Source: Chelatococcus sp. HY11 (GTDB lineage: Bacteria > Pseudomonadota > Alphaproteobacteria > Rhizobiales > Beijerinckiaceae). From it: DNA of 64,000 nucleotides. The DNA lies in contig NZ_JAHBRX010000001.1 of assembly GCF_018398335.1 (NCBI RefSeq), positions 1,860,001 through 1,924,000 on the forward strand, in the 5' to 3' direction. The position numbers and the translations under genes were made by a program. Position 1 is the stretch's first letter, and each line of letters starts with the position of its first letter. The notes beneath the pieces were generated by a model. It was not told the DNA's origin and searched no databases. It saw only the letters and a list, made by a program, of their open reading frames with translations. Shown piece after piece: positions 32,688-41,054 of this stretch.

Positions 32688-33470
32688 CTATTCAACCGGC
32701 ATACCACTAGCAGCGCCAAGTGCCTGCAGCGTCCGCGGCCCAAGCTCCCCGGTGACAGCCAGGCCATGGTCCTTCTCGAAGATCTCGATCGCCTTCTGCG
32801 TGGCCGGTCCCATCAGGCCGTCCGGCTTGATAACGTAGCCAAGCTTGAGCAGGGCCTTCTGCGCGTTGAGCAGGACGAGCGAGGCCTGGGGTGTTGTATT
32901 GATCGCGCCCGTGGTAGCCGGGGCGCCACCACGGATGAAGTCGCCGATGACGTCGGGACGGGCGGGCGGAAGCGCCGCTGCCGTCTCGCGTGGCGCTGGC
33001 GCGGCCCGCTCCGGGCGATTGGGTGGCTGGACAGCAGCCGGCGCAGTGGGCGCGGCGCCCCGCTGCGGCGGAGCCGGCACCGGCGGCGCTGGCGTGGTGG
33101 ATGCGACAGGCCGCTGGGCCGTCTCCGGTGCGGCCCGGCCGCGGTCGGAACCGAACAATGGTGCTGGATGCTGGCCGGGTTGCAGCGCGACCGCATTGAC
33201 GACGATGAAGACCGCGCAACTCGTCATCAAAAGGGCGGTGAGAGCCGTCGCTGGCTTCCGGACAAGGGGGATGGCCACGATCTTGAGAATGGCGATAGGG
33301 CGAACCGCGCTTGCGATGGCGCCTATGATGGATCGGGATGCTTTCGCCCCTTTTGCCCGCCCACCGCGCGTTTGGCCGCCGGCTTGACCGCGCGCCCGCC
33401 CCCGTGGCTTCGCCGGAGCGCTATCGTAGACCCTGAAATCGTGATCGGAACGAGCTAGAACTTCACGCAC
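32688..33470 (-). CDS. Membrane-anchored peptidoglycan-binding domain protein
   Basis: A 260-residue protein with a basic N-terminus, a membrane helix at about residues 75-97 (TALLMTSCAVFIVVNAVALQ), a Pro/Ala-rich linker (about 100-190) and a C-terminal PG_binding_1 domain (LLKLGYVIKPDGLMGPATQK, 'LAVTGELGPRTLQALG'). The linker would let the domain reach the cell wall. It overlaps the PAS kinase stop by 8 nt, so the two are co-translated and may act in one envelope or division-control pathway; this is inference. Confidence 0.87.
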   Translation of the reverse strand: MREVLARSDHDFRVYDSAPAKPRGRARGQAGGQTRGGRAKGAKASRSIIGAIASAVRPIAILKIVAIPLVRKPATALTALLMTSCAVFIVVNAVALQPGQHPAPLFGSDRGRAAPETAQRPVASTTPAPPVPAPPQRGAAPTAPAAVQPPNRPERAAPAPRETAAALPPARPDVIGDFIRGGAPATTGAINTTPQASLVLLNAQKALLKLGYVIKPDGLMGPATQKAIEIFEKDHGLAVTGELGPRTLQALGAASGMPVE

Positions 33471-35349
33471 GACGCTTCACAGCCTCTTTTTCATGGTCGT
33501 CTTTGCGACGATTAGCCCAGGGCATGGCCAGCCCGATATCCAGCCGATGGCGTGCCTGTGGGACTTCGACACCGACGCGGCAATCCTGCGGCAAGGAGAC
33601 CGTGACCGTCGTGCCCTTGCCGGCAACGCTCGCGATATTGATGGTTCCATGGTGCAGGGACACAAGCCCGTTGACGACCGACAATCCAAGCCCGGTTCCT
33701 TCATAAGGCCGGTCGTAGGACGAGCGCGCCTGAAAGAACGGTGAGCCGAGCCTTGGAATATCTTCCTCCGCGATGCCGATCCCTGTATCCGCGACGCTCA
33801 GGACGAAGCGGTCTCCCTCGACCTTCGCGCTCACGCGAACTTCGCCGCCGGGGGGGGTGAATTTCACCGCATTTGCGATGAGGTTGAGCACGATTTGCCG
33901 GCAAGCGCGCTGATCGGCCACCAGCACATGGTCATTGCGCTCGAACTGGCGCCCGAGGACGATCTCGGCGTCCTTGGCCTTGAGCTGCATGAGGTCACAA
34001 CAATCGTCGAGCAAGGCGCTCGCGTCGAAGGGCTCGAATTCGATCTCGAAATTGCCCGCCTCGATCCGCGACATGTCGAGCAGCATGTTCACCATCTCCA
34101 GGAGGTGACGGCCGGAGTTCTGCACGATCATCGCATACTCACGCTGCCTTGCCTGATCATGCGGGGAGAGCGCGGGGCTGGCGAGGATCTCGGAGAATCC
34201 AATGATGGCGTTGAGCGGCGTTCGCAGTTCATGGCTAACTGTCGCCAGGAAACGGCTCTTGGCGTCATTGGCGCTTTCGGCCTGGCTCAGGGCCTCGTCG
34301 AGCTCGGCCTCGTGCTGCTTGAGGGGCGTGATGTCGCGCGTTACCGCGACGACGGCATAGGTGTCGTCCAGCAGTTCGCCAGCCGGATTCTGCGCGCGCT
34401 TGACCGTCATCTCCACCCAGATGAAGCCGCTCGACGCCGCGCCGGTCTCGGGATCGGAAGACGCCACGTTGAGCCGGAACTGCGTGTTCAGGGGCCCCGT
34501 GGTGAAAACGGCATCGGTCAGAGTTTTGATGAAGGCCGGGCGATCGGCGATATGAACGAGGTCGAAAAGGCCACGTCCATAGAGCTGCCGCGCCGGGAGG
34601 CCGGTCAGGACTTCGGCGGCCGAGCTGACGAAAACCACCGAGCCGCTGCGATCATGCCATGTCACGAGATCGCCGATCGTCTCCAGGACCACCTGGTCAC
34701 GCGCGTCATGCTGGGCGATGACCGCGCGGTCCTTCGCCTCGCGGCGACATGCCGCGAGCGCCTGCGTCGCCACATAGCCGATCGCCGCCGACGCGCAGAG
34801 AGGCATCATGAGACCGGGCTGCACGCCACCCGCCTGGACGAGACCCAGCGCCTGCAGGAGCGCGACGGTGAACGCGGCCGCGACACCCATGAAGCTCGAC
34901 GCGAGCACCAGGCGCGTCGATCCCGACAGCAGCGCCTCCACCGGCAGGGCCACAAGGCAGATCAGCGCGGGCGAAGTTGTCCCGCCGGAAGCCGTGGCGA
35001 GCACCAGGACGAGCAAAGCAAAAGACGCCGACGACAGACCATAGGCCACGTCGAGCCGGCCGGTCTGCGACAGCAGCACGACAGCGCCGATCGGGGCGGC
35101 GAGGAGAATGAGCACAAGGAGCTGCGCGAGCGAGGGGACGCCAAAAACCGCGAGATAGAGCGGCAGTGCCGTCAGGGCAACGAAGGCGACAATCAAACGC
35201 GTGACGATGAAATGCTCGTGGCGCGCGCGCTCGTCTTCATCCTCCCCAACCGAGGGATGGATCAAGCCGGCCAAACGTTGACGCATCGACAATCCAGGCA
35301 TCAAAGCGGTCACGGTCGTTACACGCTCGATAGGCGCGCCCCTTTCCAT
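33463..35349 (-). CDS. PAS-domain hybrid-free sensor histidine kinase (DivJ/PleC-like)
   Basis: A 628-residue kinase. It has about six membrane helices (residues 50-200), a PAS domain (about 222-345, VVLETIGDLVTWHDRSGSVV … VAVTRDITPLKQ), a HisKA domain with the phospho-His H373 (ATVSHELRTPLNAIIGFSEI) and an HATPase domain (N box NLIANAVKFTPPGG, G1 DTGIGI, G2 GTGLGLSVV). No receiver domain is present. The architecture resembles alphaproteobacterial cell-cycle kinases of the DivJ/PleC group, but this is by layout only. First gene of a three-gene operon. Confidence 0.9.
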   Translation of the reverse strand: MERGAPIERVTTVTALMPGLSMRQRLAGLIHPSVGEDEDERARHEHFIVTRLIVAFVALTALPLYLAVFGVPSLAQLLVLILLAAPIGAVVLLSQTGRLDVAYGLSSASFALLVLVLATASGGTTSPALICLVALPVEALLSGSTRLVLASSFMGVAAAFTVALLQALGLVQAGGVQPGLMMPLCASAAIGYVATQALAACRREAKDRAVIAQHDARDQVVLETIGDLVTWHDRSGSVVFVSSAAEVLTGLPARQLYGRGLFDLVHIADRPAFIKTLTDAVFTTGPLNTQFRLNVASSDPETGAASSGFIWVEMTVKRAQNPAGELLDDTYAVVAVTRDITPLKQHEAELDEALSQAESANDAKSRFLATVSHELRTPLNAIIGFSEILASPALSPHDQARQREYAMIVQNSGRHLLEMVNMLLDMSRIEAGNFEIEFEPFDASALLDDCCDLMQLKAKDAEIVLGRQFERNDHVLVADQRACRQIVLNLIANAVKFTPPGGEVRVSAKVEGDRFVLSVADTGIGIAEEDIPRLGSPFFQARSSYDRPYEGTGLGLSVVNGLVSLHHGTINIASVAGKGTTVTVSLPQDCRVGVEVPQARHRLDIGLAMPWANRRKDDHEKEAVKRRA

Positions 35350-35538
35350 TGAGCGCTCACAATGGCAGTAGCGGCTTAAACGAACGCTAAGAAACGCTTT
35401 GCATCTTACCCGGACAGTGCGGCGACGCGCTGAACTTCGCCAAAGGCATGGTTTGCCGCGCCGGGCAGGAGGTTCAGCAAGAAGCCGGCTCGAGACTGGC
35501 CATTCTGTCGCCGGGAGACATGACGTGAGCGATGTTCC

Positions 35539-35856
35539 ATGAGTTTGCTATGGCGCTGCGCCATCTGCATCGCGGCCATCTACTGGTTCTCGCCCGTTCA
35601 CGACCGGGTCGATGAGCCGCGTCACGCCAGCCCCGCCGTCACCCGATCCGGCCCGGTGGTCACCGGCAGTGTCGGCAAGGCGGGGCAAGGCGCATCCCAG
35701 TCTCAATCCGGCACCAATAATGGCCACGACCTCATCACCGCCGCCGAGCAGGCCGCGCGTCTCTTGAATTCGCTGGACGCGGCAACGCGCCGTCGCCTGA
35801 TCGAGGCATTGATCTCTACACAGGACGGCGGTGAAGCCGGGACACGGCCGAAGTAA
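35539..35856 (+). CDS. Small hypothetical exported protein
   Basis: A 105-residue protein. The N-terminal hydrophobic segment (LLWRCAICIAAIYWFSPVHD) could be a signal peptide or anchor. A Ser/Gly/Gln-rich middle precedes a helical C-terminal part (ITAAEQAARLLNSLDAATRR, LIEALISTQDG). I do not recognise a family. It lies upstream of sufE but is 240 bp away. Ribosome site is weak. Confidence 0.55.
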   Translation: MSLLWRCAICIAAIYWFSPVHDRVDEPRHASPAVTRSGPVVTGSVGKAGQGASQSQSGTNNGHDLITAAEQAARLLNSLDAATRRRLIEALISTQDGGEAGTRPK

Positions 35857-36097
35857 CCCGCACGCTTTCACGCCCTGCCAGTTCCTATGCCTTTTCCACT
35901 GCGTTGGCCGAAAGGCTTTTTTGTTCGGAGCCGCACGCGGGCGGGGATAGACCGCCGTTATGGCGGACGCTGGCGAAAATGCTCTGGCCCTTTTGGTATT
36001 AAGGGCCCATATGACCTTTGAACCTTTTGACGGATCGGGCCGGACCATCGGCCCCCGGCAAGAGACCGAAGCAAGGGCCTGAACCAAGGATCGTTTC

Positions 36098-36535
36098 ATG
36101 CAGCCGCCGCTCGACGAGATACTCGACAATTTCGAGTTCCTCGACGATTGGGATGATCGCTACCGCTATCTCATCGAGCTCGGGCGGATGCTGGAGCCGC
36201 TGCCGGATTCCGCACGCTCCGAGGCCAACAAGGTTCGCGGCTGCGCCAGCCAAGTCTGGCTGGAAACGATGATCGCGCGCAACGCGGATGACGAGCCGGT
36301 GGTGAGCTTCCGTGGCGACAGTGACGCGCACATCGTGCGTGGGCTGGTCGCGCTGACCTTTGCCATCTTCTCGGGCCACACCGCCCGCGAGATCGTTGAA
36401 ACGGACGCGCTCGCGCTCTTCACTAAACTCGGGCTTGGCGACCACCTGACCCCGCAGCGCTCCAACGGGCTGCGCTCGATGGTGGAGCGGATCAAGACCG
36501 ACGCGCGGGCCGCACTCGCCGAAGCAACGACCTGA
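36098..36535 (+). CDS. sufE: SufE, Fe-S cluster sulfur-transfer protein
   Basis: SufE accepts persulfide sulfur from the SufS cysteine desulfurase. The 145-residue protein has the active Cys49 in VRGCASQVW and the family blocks NFEFLDDWDDRYRYLIELGR and 'DAHIVRGLVALTFAIFSG'. The C-terminus 'HLTPQRSNGLRSMVERIK' is typical. AAGGA lies upstream of ATG 36098. No suf operon is in the window; a stand-alone sufE is common in rhizobia. Confidence 0.95.
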   Translation: MQPPLDEILDNFEFLDDWDDRYRYLIELGRMLEPLPDSARSEANKVRGCASQVWLETMIARNADDEPVVSFRGDSDAHIVRGLVALTFAIFSGHTAREIVETDALALFTKLGLGDHLTPQRSNGLRSMVERIKTDARAALAEATT

Positions 36536-36578
36536 AGGCTTCCGCGGACGGCTGCAAGGATGGCCCGATACAGGCTTT

Positions 36579-37445
36579 TCAGGCTTCCATGCGGTCGATC
36601 GGCGCATGCCACCAACGAATGCCGCTGGCCTCAGCCTTCCCCTCTGCTTCAGCCGACAGCCCATAGGCCTCCGCCAAGCGCCGCAAGGCGAGTTGTAGAA
36701 TGACCTTGCCCGAGCGCGGGGGCCAGCCACGCTCACGCTCGATCGTTTCAAGACCTTTCAGAAAGCCGCAGACGTCCATGAGGAGGCCGGCGAAATCCGA
36801 GCCGACGGCCTGAAGCGCGCGCCGGGCACGCTGCCGCGCCGCGATCATCGCATCGGTGGCCGCGGCCGGACCTTGCCCTCCCTGCCCCGCCGGTCCCGCC
36901 GTCCAGCGCATCGTGACCTTGGGCAGGAGCTGGGCAAAGGTCAGATCCGCGCGCAACCGCTCGCCTGCCTCGAAACAAACGGCATCGACAAACGGGCGAC
37001 CGTTGCGGTCGCGGCGAGCTCTGAGCCAGGCAAGCGGACTTTCCCCTTCATCGACGCGCACCTTGCGCCGCACGCCCTCGACCTCCAGGGACTTTTCGGC
37101 GGTGTTGATATGCTGGCTGAGAAAGCGTTCCTCTGGCTCCGCGTCGCGTCTGCGCACATGCGCAACGCCGGCCGACGTTATCGCCAATGTCCGCCGTGGG
37201 CCTGTTCCCTCCCATATCGCGAGATCATGCGCGACAAGCATGCCCGCCGCGGCGATCGGCAACCGTCCCGCGCCGAGTGTCACGCCCCTGCGCTCCACAA
37301 AGAGATTGATGTCATCGGGCATTTCCGCAAGCTGGCGCGCGCTGGCTCCCCGTGCCGCGAGATGAGTAAGCAGACGCACCGCCGCCGCGGAGAGCTGTCC
37401 GGTCCCATTTGCTCGATCATTCATTCGCATCGTGCACCTTGGCAA
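36579..37445 (-). CDS. DUF6456-domain protein (helix-turn-helix-like)
   Basis: A 288-residue protein. The N-terminal half has a winged-helix-like start (SAAAVRLLTHLAARGASARQ) and a small sheet (RRTLAITSAGVAHVRRRDAE). The second half is the DUF6456 region (EGESPLAWLRARRDRNGRPF, 'RLRADLTFAQLLPKVTMRW', 'VCGFLKGLETIERERGWPPR', 'SGKVILQLALRRLAEAYGL'). Such proteins are conserved in Hyphomicrobiales and probably bind DNA or peptide signals; the function is unknown. The start could also be the ATG at 37427. Confidence 0.85.
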   Translation of the reverse strand: MPRCTMRMNDRANGTGQLSAAAVRLLTHLAARGASARQLAEMPDDINLFVERRGVTLGAGRLPIAAAGMLVAHDLAIWEGTGPRRTLAITSAGVAHVRRRDAEPEERFLSQHINTAEKSLEVEGVRRKVRVDEGESPLAWLRARRDRNGRPFVDAVCFEAGERLRADLTFAQLLPKVTMRWTAGPAGQGGQGPAAATDAMIAARQRARRALQAVGSDFAGLLMDVCGFLKGLETIERERGWPPRSGKVILQLALRRLAEAYGLSAEAEGKAEASGIRWWHAPIDRMEA

Positions 37446-37558
37446 TGTTCATGATATGTTCCATATCTCGCGTCACCCAAGCTAGCCGCGCGGCCACACT
37501 TCGTGAGACGGATCCATGTAGTATATTATGAATATATTCCTATTTTAAAAATTGCAAC

Positions 37559-37587
37559 AAAAAAGCGCCGACCGGCTGGCCGACGCT
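37559..37587 (-). terminator. Intrinsic terminator downstream of mucR
   Basis: On the minus strand, a 10-bp stem AGCGTCGGCC / GGTCGGCGCT (two G-U pairs) with an AGCC loop is followed by six Ts. It ends minus-strand transcription about 260 bp past the mucR stop. Confidence 0.85.
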
Positions 37588-37849
37588 TGGAGTAGCGCTC
37601 AATTCGCCTATCCCATGCGAACAAAACTGAGTGGGTCAGGCGACGGCCGCCTTGGCATTTCTCCACGACAGATAGGCGTCACCCGCCGCAGGCGGCCCCG
37701 TCAAGGCTGGTCCCATCAGACCTTACCGGATCTGGCTGGAGCGGTTGATGCTCGCATGGAACCGGAACCGTCGCCCTTTTTCTGTGGATGAGCTTCGCCT
37801 CGATCCGGAGGCCACATGCAACGTCCAGCTCAATGCGCCATCAGCGGCC
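37588..37849 (-). other. Long mucR 3' region, candidate untranslated or small-RNA segment
   Basis: Between the mucR stop and its terminator lie about 260 bp with no convincing reading frame on either strand. Several GC-rich hairpins can be drawn, for example around 37713-37730 (CAGATCC-GGTA-AGGTCTG on the minus strand). I compared it by eye with SRP, 6S, tmRNA and RNase P signatures and saw no match. It may be a long 3' UTR or carry its own small RNA. Confidence 0.35.
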
Positions 37850-38281
37850 TCAACCGCGACCGCCGCGCCGCTTCCGTCGTTGCTGCCCCAGCCCCATATC
37901 CTTGGCAAGCTGCGATCGCGCCTTGGCATAGTTCGGGGCGACCATGGGATAATCCGATGGCAGGCCCCATTTCTCTCGATATTGCTCAGGTGTAATATCG
38001 TATTGCGTGCGCAGATGCCGCTTCAGAGACTTGAACTTCTTTCCATCCTCGAGACAAATCAGATAGTCCGGCGTTATGGATTTCCTGATGGAGATCGCCG
38101 GCTTCGGTGCCTCGACCGGCTCTTCAACAGGACTGCTAGTGACGCGCGCGAGCGCAGCATGTACCTCGCCGATCATCGTAGCCAATTCACTCGGCCCGAC
38201 AGTATTGTTGCTTACATACGCGGACACGATATCGGCCGTGAGTTCGACATAGTTAGGACTAGTCTCGGCATCGTTTATCAC
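37850..38281 (-). CDS. MucR/Ros-family zinc-finger transcriptional regulator
   Basis: A 143-residue global regulator of the Ros/MucR family, which controls exopolysaccharide, motility and symbiosis or virulence genes by binding AT-rich DNA. The N-terminal oligomerisation region ([20 protein letters not shown]) and the DNA-binding core ([37 protein letters not shown]) are clear. The classical finger ligands are C76 and H89, but the second Cys is D79 and the second His is Q93. Such substitutions are known in rhizobial family members. The tail is strongly basic. A 600-bp AT-rich region lies immediately upstream. Confidence 0.95.
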   Translation of the reverse strand: MINDAETSPNYVELTADIVSAYVSNNTVGPSELATMIGEVHAALARVTSSPVEEPVEAPKPAISIRKSITPDYLICLEDGKKFKSLKRHLRTQYDITPEQYREKWGLPSDYPMVAPNYAKARSQLAKDMGLGQQRRKRRGGRG

Positions 38282-38903
38282 AGGTTGCTTTCCCCTTTTA
38301 GCGCCTCAATTGCGCCTGCGCGTAGAAGCGTTGCATGGCATCTGCGGCCCGATCCCCGCCGCGACGAGGACGCAGCCAGGCGCGACATCGCCCTGGACAG
38401 TAATTATTGGATAATACTTACATAATCAATACAAGAAAAATAATAGATATATATATCATCGATCAGATCGCCTAAATATGGATATATAGCGACGGATAAT
38501 ACCATTATTTTATTTAGAACATCTGATCGATCAGAAAAAGCGTCAATCGCCCTCTGACAAGAACGATATTGCAGCACGCTAAGGGATCACGACATAGCCT
38601 GCGATCGATTCTTCCGCCGTAAAGCGGACGCAGTATCCCCGGCCCAATACATCGTGATGGGCCATATTACGCGGCGAAATCTCATTGAGAAATCAGATTG
38701 AGAAATCCTGGCGAAGTGGAGCACCGAGGCGCGATGAGGGCGCTCCAATAGCTTCGCAGCTGTTCCGATAGGCGCGCTTTGCAGAACCGAATCCCGGCCG
38801 ACGAATACCGCTTCACAGGTCTCGATCCCATGTTCTAGTAAGAGGGCTACGCCAGCGAACGTCATGGCAAAGTCGCGACCGCCGCAGCCCCAAGGAGGCT
38901 CCG
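38282..38903. promoter_or_regulatory. Long AT-rich control region between mucR and oligopeptidase B
   Basis: About 620 bp without a convincing gene. The part from 38397 to 38545 is strikingly AT-rich for this genome, with many TA steps (ATATATAT at 38447-38456). At 38522-38535 is a perfect 14-bp palindrome TCTGATCGATCAGA, and the half-site CGATCAGA also occurs near 38459. MucR proteins bind AT-rich DNA and repress their own genes, so autoregulation is likely. The right part must hold the promoter for the peptidase gene. Confidence 0.55.
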
Positions 38904-41054
38904 ATGAAACACAGCCAGCCCCCCACCGCGCCGCCCGTCGCTCCGACCACCCCTCATGAGACCGTGGTCCATGGCGTGACGCTGCGCGATGACTACGCTT
39001 GGCTGAAGGCAGACAACTGGCGCGAGGTCCTGGCGGATCCATCGGCCTTGCCGGGTCATATCCGCGCGCATCTGGAGGCGGAAAACGCCTTCGCGGAAAC
39101 GATCCTCGCTCCGACCGCCGCCCAGCGCAAGACGCTCGTCGCCGAGATGCGCGGACGCATTCGCGAGGACGACGCCAGCGTACCCGCTCGCGACGGACCG
39201 TTCTATTACTATACCCGCTATCGCGAGGGAGGACAACATCCGCTGATCTGCCGCGCCGCAGCTTCAGCCATGGAGAGCGACCCGACCTTCGGTGTTCCAC
39301 TCGCCGATGACGCGGATATCCTTCTTGATGGCGACGCTCTGGCTGCCGGAAAGGCGTTCTTCGACCTCGCGGAGGCTGTTCGATCTCCCGACCATAACCG
39401 CATGGCGTGGTGCGCCGATGACACAGGCGCCGAGTTCAACGTCATCCGTGTGCGGGATATCCTCTCCGGCCGCGACCTTGACGATCGCATAGAGCAGGCC
39501 GCGGACGATATTGTCTGGGCGGCCGACGGAGCGGCCTTCTACTATGTGCGGCTGGATGACAATCATCGCCCTTGCGAAGTGTTGTTGCATCGCCTTGGGA
39601 CACCAGCGGAAGATGATGCGCTGATCTTCCGCAGCAACGATCCCGCCTGGTTCGTCAATCTGTCGCAAACCCAGTCACAGCGCTTCGCCGTCATCTCGGT
39701 CAGTGACCACGAGACCTCGGAAGCCTATCTTCTGGACCTTCACGAAGAGGCGCCAAGCCCCCGTCTCGTGGCGGCCCGCGAGGACGGCCTCCGCTATGAG
39801 GTCGAGCACCACGGCGGGGTTCTGTTCATCCTGACCAATGCCGATGGCGCCGAGGATTTCAAGATCGTCACAGCCCCGCTGGCAACCCCTGAACGGGCGC
39901 AGTGGCGGGACGCGGTACCCCATCGCCCCGGGATCTACGTGCTGGCCCAACTTGTCCTCCAGCGCCACCTCGTCCGGCTCGAGCGCGAGAACGCGCTGCC
40001 GCGCATTGTCATCCGCACGCTGGCGACAGGTGAGGAGCATGCCATCAGCATTCCGGAGGAAGCTTATCGGCTCTCGCTAGGCGAGGTCCTGGAATTTGAT
40101 ACCGACCAGTTGCGCTTCGTCTATTCCTCCATGACGACGCCCAATGAGACCTATGACTATGACATGGCGAGCCATGAACGCGTGCTGCGCAAGCGCCAGA
40201 TCATCCCGTCAGGACATGATCCGGCCGCCTATGTCACGCGCCGTCTGCTGGCACCCGCGCCCGACGGTGAACTCGTGCCGGTATCCATTCTCCACCGGCG
40301 CGACCTCAAGCTCGACGGCAACGCCCCGTGCCTGCTCTATGGCTATGGTGCCTACGGCCACGCGCTGTCCGCCGGCTTCAGCGCCAACAATCTCTCCCTG
40401 GTCGATCGCGGCTTCGTCTATGCCATCGCCCATGTGCGTGGCGGCAGCGAGAAGGGGTGGCACTGGTATCTCGAGGGCAAGCGCGACAAAAAGCCGAACA
40501 CGTTCTCGGATTTCATCGTGGTGGCTCGCCACCTGATCACGACCGGCTATACGGCTTCCGGGCGGATCGCCGCCCATGGCGGCAGCGCGGGCGGAATGCT
40601 GATGGGCGCGATCGCTAATGACGCGCCGGACCTCTTCGCCGCGATCCTCGCGGAAGTGCCCTTCGTCGATGTGCTGAACACCATGCTCGACGGCGATCTG
40701 CCGCTGACACCGCCGGAATGGCCGGAATGGGGCAATCCCATAACAGACCAGGCCGCGTTCACGCGTATCCAGGCCTATTCGCCTTATGATCAGGTCAAGG
40801 CGCAGCGGTATCCCGCGATCCTGGCGCTCGGGGGCTTGTCGGATCCGCGCGTGACCTATTGGGAGCCGGCGAAATGGATCGCCAAGGTCCGCGCGAAAGC
40901 CACGGGCGGCGGCCCGTTCGTGCTGCGCACCAATATGGACGCGGGCCACGGGGGCGCGGCCGGCCGTTTTGATCGGCTTGACGAGATTGCCCTCGTCTAC
41001 GCGTTCGCTCTCGGCGTCGTCCAGGGAACGTTGCCTTCGGCCTCCGTCTCCTGA
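38904..41054 (+). CDS. Oligopeptidase B-type S9 peptidase
   Basis: A 716-residue prolyl-oligopeptidase-family enzyme that cuts short peptides after basic residues. The N-terminal part is a beta-propeller region. The C-terminal hydrolase has the nucleophile in GGSAGGMLMGA (Ser near residue 561), aspartate in LGGLSDPRV (near 647) and histidine in DAGHGG (near 681). The block 'AHVRGGSEKGWHWYLEGK' is characteristic of oligopeptidase B. ATG 38904 is preceded by AAGGAGG. Its 3' end overlaps the convergent gene by 58 nt. Confidence 0.94.
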   Translation: MKHSQPPTAPPVAPTTPHETVVHGVTLRDDYAWLKADNWREVLADPSALPGHIRAHLEAENAFAETILAPTAAQRKTLVAEMRGRIREDDASVPARDGPFYYYTRYREGGQHPLICRAAASAMESDPTFGVPLADDADILLDGDALAAGKAFFDLAEAVRSPDHNRMAWCADDTGAEFNVIRVRDILSGRDLDDRIEQAADDIVWAADGAAFYYVRLDDNHRPCEVLLHRLGTPAEDDALIFRSNDPAWFVNLSQTQSQRFAVISVSDHETSEAYLLDLHEEAPSPRLVAAREDGLRYEVEHHGGVLFILTNADGAEDFKIVTAPLATPERAQWRDAVPHRPGIYVLAQLVLQRHLVRLERENALPRIVIRTLATGEEHAISIPEEAYRLSLGEVLEFDTDQLRFVYSSMTTPNETYDYDMASHERVLRKRQIIPSGHDPAAYVTRRLLAPAPDGELVPVSILHRRDLKLDGNAPCLLYGYGAYGHALSAGFSANNLSLVDRGFVYAIAHVRGGSEKGWHWYLEGKRDKKPNTFSDFIVVARHLITTGYTASGRIAAHGGSAGGMLMGAIANDAPDLFAAILAEVPFVDVLNTMLDGDLPLTPPEWPEWGNPITDQAAFTRIQAYSPYDQVKAQRYPAILALGGLSDPRVTYWEPAKWIAKVRAKATGGGPFVLRTNMDAGHGGAAGRFDRLDEIALVYAFALGVVQGTLPSASVS

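Noticed and set aside
35915-35945. GGCC-GAAA-GGCT followed by T6 as a terminator
   Set aside because: The stem is only four pairs with a wobble; too weak to call.
37552-37791. 79-codon plus-strand frame downstream of mucR
   Set aside because: No ribosome site, no recognisable pattern, and it crosses a good terminator hairpin.
37600-37849. Possible SRP, 6S, tmRNA or RNase P RNA downstream of mucR
   Set aside because: The conserved signatures of these RNAs (for example the SRP tetraloop and its asymmetric loop) are not present.
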